Shown here in pieces: positions 34,253-42,783 of a stretch of DNA of 64,000 bases. Numbering within the stretch: the first letter of the stretch is position 1; each line of letters begins with the position of its first letter. The notes beneath the pieces are model-generated. The model ran no database searches. It was not told the DNA's origin and saw only the letters and a program-made list of their open reading frames with translations. A program made the position numbers and the translations under genes. Source of the DNA: Minicystis rosea (GTDB lineage: Bacteria > Myxococcota_A > Polyangia > Polyangiales > Polyangiaceae); assembly GCA_001931535.1 (NCBI GenBank), contig CP016211.1, positions 8,913,703 through 8,977,702 of the forward strand, given 5' to 3'.

Positions 34253-35261
34253 CGGCTGGAGCTACGCAGCGCTCGCCCTCGTCCTGGGGGCGGCGCTCGC
34301 GGGGGCTTTTCACTACGGTAGGCCGGCGCCTCCCCGGCCGGTGGTGGCCGCCATCTCGGTGGCCTCGGAGCCAAAGGCCAAGTCGCACCGGCCGGAGACT
34401 CGAGTGGTGCGCGCGGTCAACGTGGTCACCACGGCGGCGCCCATGGAGGAGCCTTTGCCCGGCTCGCTCCAAGGCACCATCGAAGATGGGGCGTTGCGCG
34501 AGGACGCAGCGGGAGATCTGGTGATTGGGCCGGAGGTGCTTCGACTCTTCGATTACTATCTGAGCACCACCGGAGAGGAGAGCGCGGCGGCCATTCGGAA
34601 ACGAATCGAGGCCGCGATTCACCGGAAGCTCGGTGAGGGGCGCGCGGCCAAGACGGCCATCGATCTCTTGAATCGATATCTCGGCTATCGCGAAGGCTCA
34701 CGCGGGATGGCGGCCACGGGCGAGGATCTCGGCGGGCGGCTCGACGCGCTCAAGCAGCTTCGGCGCGCGCATTTCGGCGATTTCGCGGACAAGCTCTTCG
34801 GCGAGGAGGAGCAGGCCGCGGCGGTGGCCGTGGCGCAGCACCGCGTGCATCAGGATGATTCGTTGTCTGCCGCGGATCGGGAACGTCGTTTGAGCGAGCT
34901 GGAGGCGCGTTTGCCCGAGACCGTGCGCGAGGCGCGCGCAGCGGCCCTCGAGCCGATGCGCGAGGCCGCCGAAGAGGCGTCGATGCGTGCCGCCGGCGCG
35001 AGCGACGCGGACGTACATGCTTATCGCGTGGCGACGGTCGGAGACGAGGCCGCCGATCGGCTCGCCGCGCTCGACGCAGAGCGGGCCGCTTGGAAGGCGC
35101 GCCTCACCGCATTTCGCGAGGCCCGCGCCGCCCTCGAGCAATCCGAGCCGGATCCGGGGCGCCGGAGCGCCGCCATCCAACGGCTCCTCGATCGATCGTT
35201 CTCGCCGACGGAGCAAATCCGCGTGGAGGCCGCCGATCGGAGGGACGCGGAGGCGCGCTGA
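34221..35261 (+). CDS. lifO: Lipase-specific foldase (Lif, steric chaperone)
   Basis: 346 residues. A single N-terminal membrane helix (residues ~14-31) anchors it in the inner membrane, followed by an Ala/Pro linker and the periplasmic chaperone. PLPGSLQGTIEDGALREDAAG and VLRLFDYYLSTTGEES match the start of Lif proteins, the latter being their signature region. The rest is the expected long helical scaffold rich in Glu, Arg and Ala with RLSELEARLPE repeats. It folds the lipase in the periplasm before type II export. The gene starts inside the last 32 bases of the lipase gene in another frame, so translation is coupled. Confidence 0.9.
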   Translation: MRTDSRTPASDGWSYAALALVLGAALAGAFHYGRPAPPRPVVAAISVASEPKAKSHRPETRVVRAVNVVTTAAPMEEPLPGSLQGTIEDGALREDAAGDLVIGPEVLRLFDYYLSTTGEESAAAIRKRIEAAIHRKLGEGRAAKTAIDLLNRYLGYREGSRGMAATGEDLGGRLDALKQLRRAHFGDFADKLFGEEEQAAAVAVAQHRVHQDDSLSAADRERRLSELEARLPETVREARAAALEPMREAAEEASMRAAGASDADVHAYRVATVGDEAADRLAALDAERAAWKARLTAFREARAALEQSEPDPGRRSAAIQRLLDRSFSPTEQIRVEAADRRDAEAR

Positions 35262-35315
35262 CCGATTGCCCGATTGCGCTCGCGCCGCCGCGTCCCCACG
35301 CAGTTCGCGGCCTGC

Positions 35316-36017
35316 ATGAGCACGAGCGCGCGAATCTTCCTCGGAGCCCTTGTCCTCACCACCGCCGTGGGCGGCTGCGACCCGGACGCGTCCGCCCGGA
35401 GCGATGATGAGCCGGTCTCCGAGGCGGATGAAGCCCTCTACGGCGATTACTTCGTGACCAATGTGGTGCCCCGCGAGGGGACTTCGTATTTCGTCTCGCC
35501 GAACTACCTGCTCGACACCAGCGAAGCCTGGGGCCCGCAAACCCTGCTCCTCGCGGTGGACCGAACGATCGTCGCGACGATCTTGCTCCAGCAGGCGCCG
35601 GCGGTGCAGGTCGAAAAGAAGAAGCTCACGAAGACCCTGCAACAAGTGTTGGGCATGAACCTGGCCCAGGGGTTCGAGGTCACCGCGTCGTCGAGCACGG
35701 TGGTGGACGAGGGTTGGTACAAGCGCCTGGAGGCTTATCCCTCGTTCCAGACGATCACGTGGGATCTGTATCAGGGAGGGCCCTTTGGGCCGGCTTACGT
35801 CACGAGCGGCACGGTATATCGGCCGCTCGGGGTCTACTTTCGGACCGTGGTGTTGGCCAAAGGGTCCAAGAAGGGAGAGAAGTCGTTCCCGGAGCCGCCG
35901 GCGCTGCCGCCGCCGCCGCCGCCGCTCCCGCCGCTCGGAGGGCGAGAGCGACAACCGGGCTCGATCACCGCGATTGGCGTGCCGGTGTTGGGCGCGGAGG
36001 CGGTGGGGATTCATTGA
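35316..36017 (+). CDS. Secreted lipoprotein with poly-Pro tail
   Basis: 233 residues. Starting at MSTSARIFLG gives a lipoprotein signal with lipobox AVGGC (Cys20). A single domain (residues ~40-185) has beta-type patterns (YFVTNVVPREGTSYFVSPNYLLD, TIVATILLQQAPAVQVEKKK, FQTITWDLYQGGPFGPAYVTSGTVYRPLGVYF). Then a run of prolines with two glycines (ALPPPPPPLPPLGG) and a short hydrophobic end follow. Not recognised as a family. It lies 54 bases after the foldase gene on the same strand and could be co-transcribed with the lipase pair. A longer frame begins at 35274 but lacks a credible signal sequence start. Confidence 0.7.
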   Translation: MSTSARIFLGALVLTTAVGGCDPDASARSDDEPVSEADEALYGDYFVTNVVPREGTSYFVSPNYLLDTSEAWGPQTLLLAVDRTIVATILLQQAPAVQVEKKKLTKTLQQVLGMNLAQGFEVTASSSTVVDEGWYKRLEAYPSFQTITWDLYQGGPFGPAYVTSGTVYRPLGVYFRTVVLAKGSKKGEKSFPEPPALPPPPPPLPPLGGRERQPGSITAIGVPVLGAEAVGIH

Positions 36018-36120
36018 AGCCACCTCGAGCGCAATGCGCGCCCGAGGTGGCTCGATCGATCAGCGCTGCGGGGTTTGGGGCCCCATCGTGATCAGCGCCG
36101 GCTCGTCCGGCGCGGGGTTT

Positions 36121-36138
36121 GGGGCCGCTTGCGGCCCC
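36121..36138. terminator. Hairpin between convergent genes within a duplicated motif
   Basis: GGGGCCGC and GCGGCCCC with a TT loop form a perfect stem, directly before the stop of the cysteine desulfurase gene (36146). A related sequence (GCGGGGTTTGGGGCC...CCATCG) occurs twice, at about 36066 and 36112, so this region seems to hold a small duplicated 3' element. Confidence 0.4.
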
Positions 36139-36145
36139 ATCGCGA

Positions 36146-38047
36146 TTAAATGCGGCGATCCGCGGGACCGCCGCGCAAGCGGCGGAGCGCGGCGACCAGC
36201 GCATCGATGTCTTCGGTGGTGTTGTAGAGGGCGAGCGAGGGGCGCACCGTGCTCTCCAGACCGAAGCGGCGGAGCGCGGGTTGGGCGCAGTGATGGCCCG
36301 ATCGCACGGCGATGCCTTCGCGATCGAGCGCCGCGCCGATGTCGCCGGTGCGGAAGCCGTCGAGCGTGAAGGAGAGGACACCGGCCTTCTCGCGGGCGGT
36401 GCCCCAGAGATGGAGGCCGGGGATGCCGCAAAGGGCGTTGGTCGCGTACTCGAGCAGATCGTGCTCGTGGCGCGCGACGTTCTCCATGCCGACGGCGGCG
36501 AGATAATCGAGCGCGGCGCCGAGGCCGACCGCGTCCGCGATGTTGCCGGTGCCCGCCTCGAAGCGGGAGGGCGCCGGCTGATAAACGGTCTTCTCGAAGG
36601 TGACGTCGGCAATCATGTTGCCGCCGCCCTGCCAAGGAGGTGTCGTGTCGAGCACATCCTCCTTGCCGCGCACCACGCCGATGCCCGTGGGCGCGAAGAC
36701 CTTGTGACCCGAGAAGACGTAGAAGTCGCAGTCGAGCGCTTGGACGTCGACAGGCATGTGCGAGACCGCCTGCGCGCCGTCGACGAGCACGCGGGCGCCG
36801 TGACGATGGGCCATGTCCACCATTTCACGCACGGGGAGCACGGTGCCGAGCGCGTTGGAGACATGCGTCAGCGCCACGAGCCGCGTGCGCGGGCCGAGCA
36901 GCTTCTCGTAGGCGTCGAGCAGGACTTGGCCGTGATCGTCGACGGGGACGACGCGCAGGCGCGCCCCCTTCTCGGCACAGAGCATCTGCCAAGGCACGAT
37001 GTTGGAGTGGTGCTCGAGCCAGGTGATGACGATCTCGTCACCTTGCTCGACGTAGCGCCGCCCGAAGCTCTGCGCGACGAAGTTGATGCCTTCGGTGGCG
37101 CCGCGCACGAACACGATCTCGCGTGTCGATCCGGCGTTGAGGAAGGCACGTGTCTTCTCGCGCGCGGCCTCGTAGGCGTCGGTGGCGCGGCCCGCGAGGG
37201 CGTGGGCCGCGCGGTGGATGTTGGAGTTCTCGTGCTCGTAGAAGGACGAGATCCGCTCGATCACCTGCCGGGGCTTCTGCGTGGTGGCGGCGTTGTCGAG
37301 CCACACGAGCGGTTTGCCGTGCACGCGCTCCGAGAGGATGGGGAAGTCACGTCGAATGGCGTGCGCGTCGAATGGGCGCCGTGACGTGCCGAGGTGCGGC
37401 ACGATCTCGGGGCGAATCTCGGACGACACGACGGCCGGCGTGCTCGCGGCGCGCGCGCGTTGTGCCGCCTCTTCGAGGAAGTAGAGCGACCCGCCCGCCG
37501 AAACGCCGCTCGGCACGGGCCCGGGCGACGGGCTCGCGATCGAGCCCGAGAGCGAGGCGATGATCCCGTGGAGATCGGCCTCGACCGGGAGCGTGACGCT
37601 CGGCTCCACGAACGAGAAGGGTTGTCCCTCGAAGCTCGCGGGCGGGCCCGCCGCCGCGCGGCCCGCATAGGGCGCATACAACGAAGCCCCCGCGGACGGC
37701 ACCGAAGGCGGCGCGCCGGCATACGGAATCTCGAAGGTGGGAATCACCCCCGGAGATACCGTGGCAGGCGCGCCGGACGGCGGTGTCGCGAACGAGGGAA
37801 TCCCCGCCGCACCGAACGAGGGAATCGCCGCTGGAGCCGCTGCGATGGGCCGTGGGGACGAGGGCGATTCACCGGGGCTCGAGACGTGCCCGAGCCCCGC
37901 CGGTTCCCCGGGCAGCGCCGCGAAGAACTCGTTCGCGAGCTGCGCGAGCGCCGCCGGATCGGGCAGATTCGGCACCACGGTCGACATGGCGTCCCACGCG
38001 GCCGCGAAGGGCGCAGCGCTGCGCCCGCCGCCGTCACCGGTAGTCAT
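36146..38047 (-). CDS. Family 2A encapsulin cargo: cysteine desulfurase with long N-terminal extension
   Basis: 633 residues. Residues ~226-633 are a SufS-type class V aminotransferase fold: VWLDNAATTQKP, the PLP-binding Lys449 in FSGHKVFAPTG, and the catalytic Cys587 in RSGHHCAQPALRRFG. It removes sulfur from cysteine as a persulfide. The first ~225 residues are Ala/Pro/Gly-rich and disordered, with repeated IPSF/IPTF motifs (AAIPSFGAAGIPSFATP, GVIPTFEIPYAGAP) and a SLYFLEEAAQRA motif near the catalytic domain. This is the kind of N-terminal region that loads cysteine desulfurase into Family 2A encapsulins. The ATG lies 14 bases inside the 3' end of the encapsulin gene, so the cargo and shell are coupled. 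Confidence 0.93.
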   Translation of the reverse strand: MTTGDGGGRSAAPFAAAWDAMSTVVPNLPDPAALAQLANEFFAALPGEPAGLGHVSSPGESPSSPRPIAAAPAAIPSFGAAGIPSFATPPSGAPATVSPGVIPTFEIPYAGAPPSVPSAGASLYAPYAGRAAAGPPASFEGQPFSFVEPSVTLPVEADLHGIIASLSGSIASPSPGPVPSGVSAGGSLYFLEEAAQRARAASTPAVVSSEIRPEIVPHLGTSRRPFDAHAIRRDFPILSERVHGKPLVWLDNAATTQKPRQVIERISSFYEHENSNIHRAAHALAGRATDAYEAAREKTRAFLNAGSTREIVFVRGATEGINFVAQSFGRRYVEQGDEIVITWLEHHSNIVPWQMLCAEKGARLRVVPVDDHGQVLLDAYEKLLGPRTRLVALTHVSNALGTVLPVREMVDMAHRHGARVLVDGAQAVSHMPVDVQALDCDFYVFSGHKVFAPTGIGVVRGKEDVLDTTPPWQGGGNMIADVTFEKTVYQPAPSRFEAGTGNIADAVGLGAALDYLAAVGMENVARHEHDLLEYATNALCGIPGLHLWGTAREKAGVLSFTLDGFRTGDIGAALDREGIAVRSGHHCAQPALRRFGLESTVRPSLALYNTTEDIDALVAALRRLRGGPADRRI

Positions 38048-38990
38048 GGTACTTCCCGATCTCGACGTTCTCGAGCACACCGAGCGCGTCTTCGGTGAGG
38101 ACTGCCATGGAGCAGTAGAGCGAGATCAGATACGAGGCGATGGCCTTGCGGTTGATCCCCATGAAACGCACGCTGAGCCCGGGGCTCTGCTCGCCGGGGA
38201 GGCGCGGCTGATAGAGGCCGACCACGCCCTGACGCTTCTCGCCCACGCGCAGGAGGAGGAAGTCGCTCGTGGGGCCGTTCTTGCCGTCGCGGATGTGGAG
38301 CTTGTCCGAGGGGACGATGGGAATGCCACGCCAGGTGAGGAACGGAGAGCCGAACATCGTCACCGTCGGCGGCGGGACACCGCGCTTGGTACATTCGCGA
38401 CCGAAGGCGGCGATGGCGCGCGGGTGTGCGAGGAAGAAGCCGGGCTCCTTCCACACGCGGGAGATGAGCTCGTCGAGATCGTCGGGCGTGGGCGCGCCGG
38501 AGCGGGTTTGCACGCGCATCGCCGGGTGAACGTTGTTGAGGAGACCATACTCCTTGTTGTTGATGAGCTCGCTCTCCTGCCGCTCTTTCACCGTCTCGAT
38601 GGTGAGGCGGAGCTGCTCGCGAATCTGATCGTGAGGGCTCGAATACAGATCGGAGACTCGCGTGCTGACGTCGAGCACCGTGGTCACGTCGCTGAGCGCG
38701 TACTCACGGGGCTTCTCCTCGTAATCGACGAACGTCTCGGGCAGGTCCTGCTCTTCCGGGTTGTCACAGGCGACGAGGACACGTGAAGCGTCCCTGACGC
38801 GGTTGACCCGGTAGGTGCCCGCCTCGACAGGGACCCACTGAAGAAGGTGCACCAGCCAGCGCGGCGTGATGGCCGACATCTGCGGTGCAGTCTTGGTGGT
38901 GTTGGCGAGCTGACGTGCCGCTCGATCACCAAGCGCCAAATGAGGTTCGTTGCTGTCGGCCCGAAAATGCGCTCTTTCGTCAGTGCTCAT
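38034..38990 (-). CDS. srpI: Family 2A encapsulin shell protein (SrpI-like)
   Basis: 318 residues, the usual length for Family 2A shells. LALGDRAARQLANTTKTAPQM and ITPRWLVHLLQWVPVEAGTYRVNRV match the N-terminal arm and start of SrpI-type HK97-fold shell proteins; the P-, E- and A-domain regions follow (GEKRQGVVGLYQPRLPGEQSPGLSVRFMGINRKAIASYL). Many copies would assemble into an icosahedral nanocompartment holding the desulfurase. A C-terminal HDYR ends the chain. The gene lies directly after the serine acetyltransferase gene and overlaps the cargo gene, giving a three-gene minus-strand operon. Sulfur limitation is the likely inducing state, inferred from known homologues. Confidence 0.93.
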   Translation of the reverse strand: MSTDERAHFRADSNEPHLALGDRAARQLANTTKTAPQMSAITPRWLVHLLQWVPVEAGTYRVNRVRDASRVLVACDNPEEQDLPETFVDYEEKPREYALSDVTTVLDVSTRVSDLYSSPHDQIREQLRLTIETVKERQESELINNKEYGLLNNVHPAMRVQTRSGAPTPDDLDELISRVWKEPGFFLAHPRAIAAFGRECTKRGVPPPTVTMFGSPFLTWRGIPIVPSDKLHIRDGKNGPTSDFLLLRVGEKRQGVVGLYQPRLPGEQSPGLSVRFMGINRKAIASYLISLYCSMAVLTEDALGVLENVEIGKYHDYR

Positions 38991-39031
38991 ATCGTCTCCT
39001 CGTGCTCCCCTTTCGCGGGTCCGCTGTCAAC

Positions 39032-39985
<954 letters not shown>

Positions 39986-40093
39986 GAAACCTCCAACGGG
40001 GCCACGGCACGCGGACGATTCGGCAAGGGCGGTGAGCCCACCGTCCAATCGATCGTGATGAAGAAGGCGTTTAGAACACGTCGGCAAACCCGC

Positions 40094-40234
40094 AGCGCAT
40101 GAGGGCTGTGCTCAGCGCATCAGGCAAGCCCTGATAAAAGATCGGCTCTCCCCGAGAGATGTCCCCCATCCAGACCTCGTGAGAAGAGAATGAATAACGA
40201 TTCGAGTCAAGCGAGATTGCGTGAGCGCATCAGG
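40094..40234. promoter_or_regulatory. Direct repeats upstream of the encapsulin operon
   Basis: The 11-mer AGCGCAT[GC]AGG occurs at 40094, 40114 and 40224, the first two exactly 20 bases (two helical turns) apart. A stem-loop ATCAGG-N5-CCTGAT at 40119-40135 overlaps the second. They sit in the ~350-base gap (39986-40338) before the operon and could be regulator sites. Nothing else I can support lies in that gap, and I found no SAM-riboswitch-like core. Confidence 0.4.
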
Positions 40235-40338
40235 AGACGAGAATGCTTTGGGCGGATCGATTGGCAAGGTGAGCGCGACGCTTCGTCACCCAAGCATCGC
40301 GCCCACACAGGACGCCCCCAACGGACGTCCATCACATC

Positions 40339-40578
40339 TCAGCCGCCGCTCCCGCCGGTGCCCGTGCCCGAGGAGGAGCTCGACGTGGTGGTCGAGGAGG
40401 AGCTCGACGTGGTCGAGGAGCTCGACGTGGTGGCCGAGCCGCCGCTCCCGCCGCCCGTACCCGCCGTGCCGCCGGCACCGCCGCCCCCGGTGCCGCCGCC
40501 GCTGTCTCCGCAAGCCGCGAGAGCGAACGAGAGCGCGAGCGTGGAGACGAAGAAAGCCACCCTTCGATTCGAATGCAT
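40339..40578 (-). CDS. Short lipoprotein consisting of Gly/Ser/Thr repeats
   Basis: 79 residues: MHSNRRVAFFVSTLALSFALAAC gives a clear lipobox (LAAC, Cys23), followed only by a Gly-rich then Ser/Thr-rich stretch (GGGTGGGGAGG..., TTSSSSTTSSSSST) with no folded domain. It has the look of the N-terminal tether of a larger myxobacterial lipoprotein and could be the stub of a gene that lost its domain. It is nevertheless complete with a start, lipobox and stop. Expression is uncertain. Confidence 0.5.
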   Translation of the reverse strand: MHSNRRVAFFVSTLALSFALAACGDSGGGTGGGGAGGTAGTGGGSGGSATTSSSSTTSSSSSTTTSSSSSGTGTGGSGG

Positions 40579-40804
40579 GTGAAAGCTCCATCGATTCACC
40601 CGCTGGGGGCGAATCGCACGAGATCGAGCGGAGACTCGGGCTCCCGAATCACCCGGCGAGCGCTCGCCGGATCATGTCGAGTCGAATGGCGAGCGGCTTT
40701 TGCCCGCTCGTCACTCGGCACCTCGCCCGAGGGAAACCACACCGCCGAACACCGAACGTGTCAGCGGCTCGAGGAACAGCTCAATCTCATGGGCAAGACG
40801 AGCA

Positions 40805-40818
40805 TCCGTTATAACGGA
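40805..40818. promoter_or_regulatory. 14-base perfect palindrome in an intergenic gap
   Basis: TCCGTTATAACGGA, with a TATAA core, in the 313-base gap 40579-40891 between two minus-strand lipoprotein genes. AT-rich symmetric site in GC-rich surroundings, possibly an operator or core promoter. No coding sequence is supported in that gap. Confidence 0.35.
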
Positions 40819-40891
40819 CGACCTGTCAAGCACGACGGCGCCGAAGAAGCGACGGCGCCGCGCGGAGGGCAGAAAGGTCGTGAATGGCTGC

Positions 40892-41278
40892 TCAATCCAT
40901 GGGCGCCATGCTGCAAGCGCCGGTCGTCGTGACGACGATGTCGAGGCCGGTGGGGAGCGATCGGATCTGCTCTTCGGGGAGGTGGACGACCCACGCGGAG
41001 GAGCCGCTGCTCGCCTCCGACTTCGATACGGTTGCGCGATCGAATTGGAGCGGGCTGCCTCCGACGCCGCGAGCGCCGTGCTCGTCGGCGCAGACGCGCG
41101 CGAGCGCGATGATGCGCGGGGGAGCATCGTTGGGCGGAGACGGCGAGGCGCTCGCAAGAGGAGGAGGTGCAGCGCTGGGCGCGGAGGACGCGGCCGCGGG
41201 GCCTGTGGGCGCGGCGCACGCCGCGAGCATGAAAGCGAGGACGGCGAGCGCGGAGACGACGGACGAGCGAGCGTGCAT
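40892..41278 (-). CDS. Small secreted lipoprotein
   Basis: 128 residues. MHARSSVVSALAVLAFMLAAC is a lipoprotein signal (Cys21), followed by a Pro/Ala/Ser spacer to residue ~50 and a short domain (ARVCADEHGARGVGGSPLQF, SGSSAWVVHLPEEQIRSLPTGLDIVVTT) ending TGACSMAPMD. Two Cys may pair. The family is unknown. It is divergent from the next lipoprotein gene, about 105 bases apart. Confidence 0.65.
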   Translation of the reverse strand: MHARSSVVSALAVLAFMLAACAAPTGPAAASSAPSAAPPPLASASPSPPNDAPPRIIALARVCADEHGARGVGGSPLQFDRATVSKSEASSGSSAWVVHLPEEQIRSLPTGLDIVVTTTGACSMAPMD

Positions 41279-41382
41279 GATGGGGCCTTCGACGCGCGCG
41301 GAGGCGCGGGGGTCCATCCGATCGCCGACGAGCCACGGCGACAGGCGAGCTCGGGGCGCCGTGGTTCCGATATGCTGGTGCC

Positions 41383-42774
41383 ATGCGACGATCGGTGGTG
41401 CTGGCAGCGTGCGCGGTGCTCTTCGGATGCGGTGGAAGCGGGACCCAAGGGACAGGAGGCCAAGGCGGCTCGTCGTCGTCGAGCTCGGGCACGGGTGCGC
41501 ACGGTGGCAGCGGAGGCGGAATGGCCTGTACGAAGGCGTCGTGCACGGCGCCCGGTGAAGCCTGTGTGGATGGCCAATGCGTCGCTGACTGTCGACGCGC
41601 GAGCGCAGTGCCCTGCGCGACCGGCACGGTGTGCGACGTGTCCGACGATCGCGCCGGCGCGTGCGTGGATCCGCAAGGCGCGTGTGTGACGACGTCCGCG
41701 CCCGAGGCATGTGGAGACAAAGTATGTGGCCCAGGCTCGGCCTGTGACGGCAAGGGCAAGTGTTATCCGCGCGTCCCGTGCGGGGGCGTGGCGTGCGACA
41801 CGGAGGGTTGTCACGGCGTCGCCTGCGCGTGCACGCGCCCCGTGGGCTGCGAGCCGGCGCCCCTCGGGACGCTGGGAGAGACTGGCACACTGCTCGATGC
41901 CTCGTTCCGCAAAGGGCTCGTCGATCTCGAGTTCGATCCGATGTGCGGCGCGTGGGGCGTGACGCTCATCGGAGGACCGGATTATCTGCGGCACGTCGGG
42001 CCCGATGGGGCCGTGAATCAATATGCCGGCGTGACCAACATCAACATGGGTGAGGTGAGCGTGCTCCAGCGGCTCTCCATCCCCACGTCGCACGAATTCC
42101 CCATGACGCTCGACGCGCCGGGGCTCGACGTGTCCTTGAGCTACATCTGCTGCGCCACCTGCGGCTGCCAGCTCGACACCACGCCTCAAGGAGCCTCGCG
42201 GCTGGAGCCGTCGACGGGGATGTTGCCGCTCGTCATTCAATCGAAGTCCAACACCGCGGGCGCGGGACCGTTCGGCTCGAGCGTGATCGACAGCGGGCCT
42301 TCGGGCCTGACGTATGGCACCGATCGCGTGCTCTACCTCGGCAACGTGAATGAGAACGGTGACTACTACCGGCTCGATCTCACCACCCAGACGCAAACGC
42401 TCGTGACCACGTTTGCGGCGAGGGTCCATGCGGCCACGCCCTTCGATGCCATCTCGCTGCTGGTGGCTTTGGAAGGTGGCGAGGTGCGCCTCTTGCGGGT
42501 GGACGATGGCACGTCGACGGTGTGGGCCACGTCGGACAGCCCCATCACGGGCATGGTGCGCGATTTCTTCGACGGGGCGGTGTACCTGGCCCGGCGCGAT
42601 GGGCAGATTTGGAAGTACGATGAGAAGGGCAAAGGCGCCGTGTGGCAGTCGGCCGCCAATCCGGCGCGCATCGCCATCGCGCCCAATGGGTGGCTCTATG
42701 CGCTGGAGATCCCCCCGCCCTATTACGATCACGATCCCACCATCGAGCGCTGGCAACTGCCGACCACGCGCTGA
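41383..42774 (+). CDS. Secreted lipoprotein with Cys-rich and beta-propeller-like regions
   Basis: 463 residues. A signal peptide ends in LFGC (Cys16), followed by a Gly/Ser spacer. Residues ~48-165 are Cys-rich (CTKASCTAPGEACVDGQC, CGPGSACDGKGKCYPRVPC), like the dickkopf/EGF-type modules used on myxobacterial surfaces. Residues ~170-463 contain repeated blade-like motifs (DLEFDPMCGAWGVTLIGGPDYL, GLTYGTDRVLYLGNVNENGDYY, RIAIAPNGWLYALE), suggesting a partial beta-propeller. A 'receptor' or binding role is inference. It converges with the CorC gene, 9 bases apart. Confidence 0.72.
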   Translation: MRRSVVLAACAVLFGCGGSGTQGTGGQGGSSSSSSGTGAHGGSGGGMACTKASCTAPGEACVDGQCVADCRRASAVPCATGTVCDVSDDRAGACVDPQGACVTTSAPEACGDKVCGPGSACDGKGKCYPRVPCGGVACDTEGCHGVACACTRPVGCEPAPLGTLGETGTLLDASFRKGLVDLEFDPMCGAWGVTLIGGPDYLRHVGPDGAVNQYAGVTNINMGEVSVLQRLSIPTSHEFPMTLDAPGLDVSLSYICCATCGCQLDTTPQGASRLEPSTGMLPLVIQSKSNTAGAGPFGSSVIDSGPSGLTYGTDRVLYLGNVNENGDYYRLDLTTQTQTLVTTFAARVHAATPFDAISLLVALEGGEVRLLRVDDGTSTVWATSDSPITGMVRDFFDGAVYLARRDGQIWKYDEKGKGAVWQSAANPARIAIAPNGWLYALEIPPPYYDHDPTIERWQLPTTR

Positions 42775-42783
42775 CCCGCGAAG

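Noticed and set aside
34698..36023. 441-residue minus-strand frame opposite the foldase and following lipoprotein
   Set aside because: Arg/His-rich composition without motifs and antisense to recognised genes.
39986..40338. SAM-riboswitch-like leader upstream of the encapsulin operon
   Set aside because: The minus-strand sequence contains stem-loops but none of the conserved SAM-I core that I could match.
40711..42756. Long minus-strand frame covering two lipoprotein genes
   Set aside because: It runs antisense to the 463-residue lipoprotein gene and has no recognised domain.
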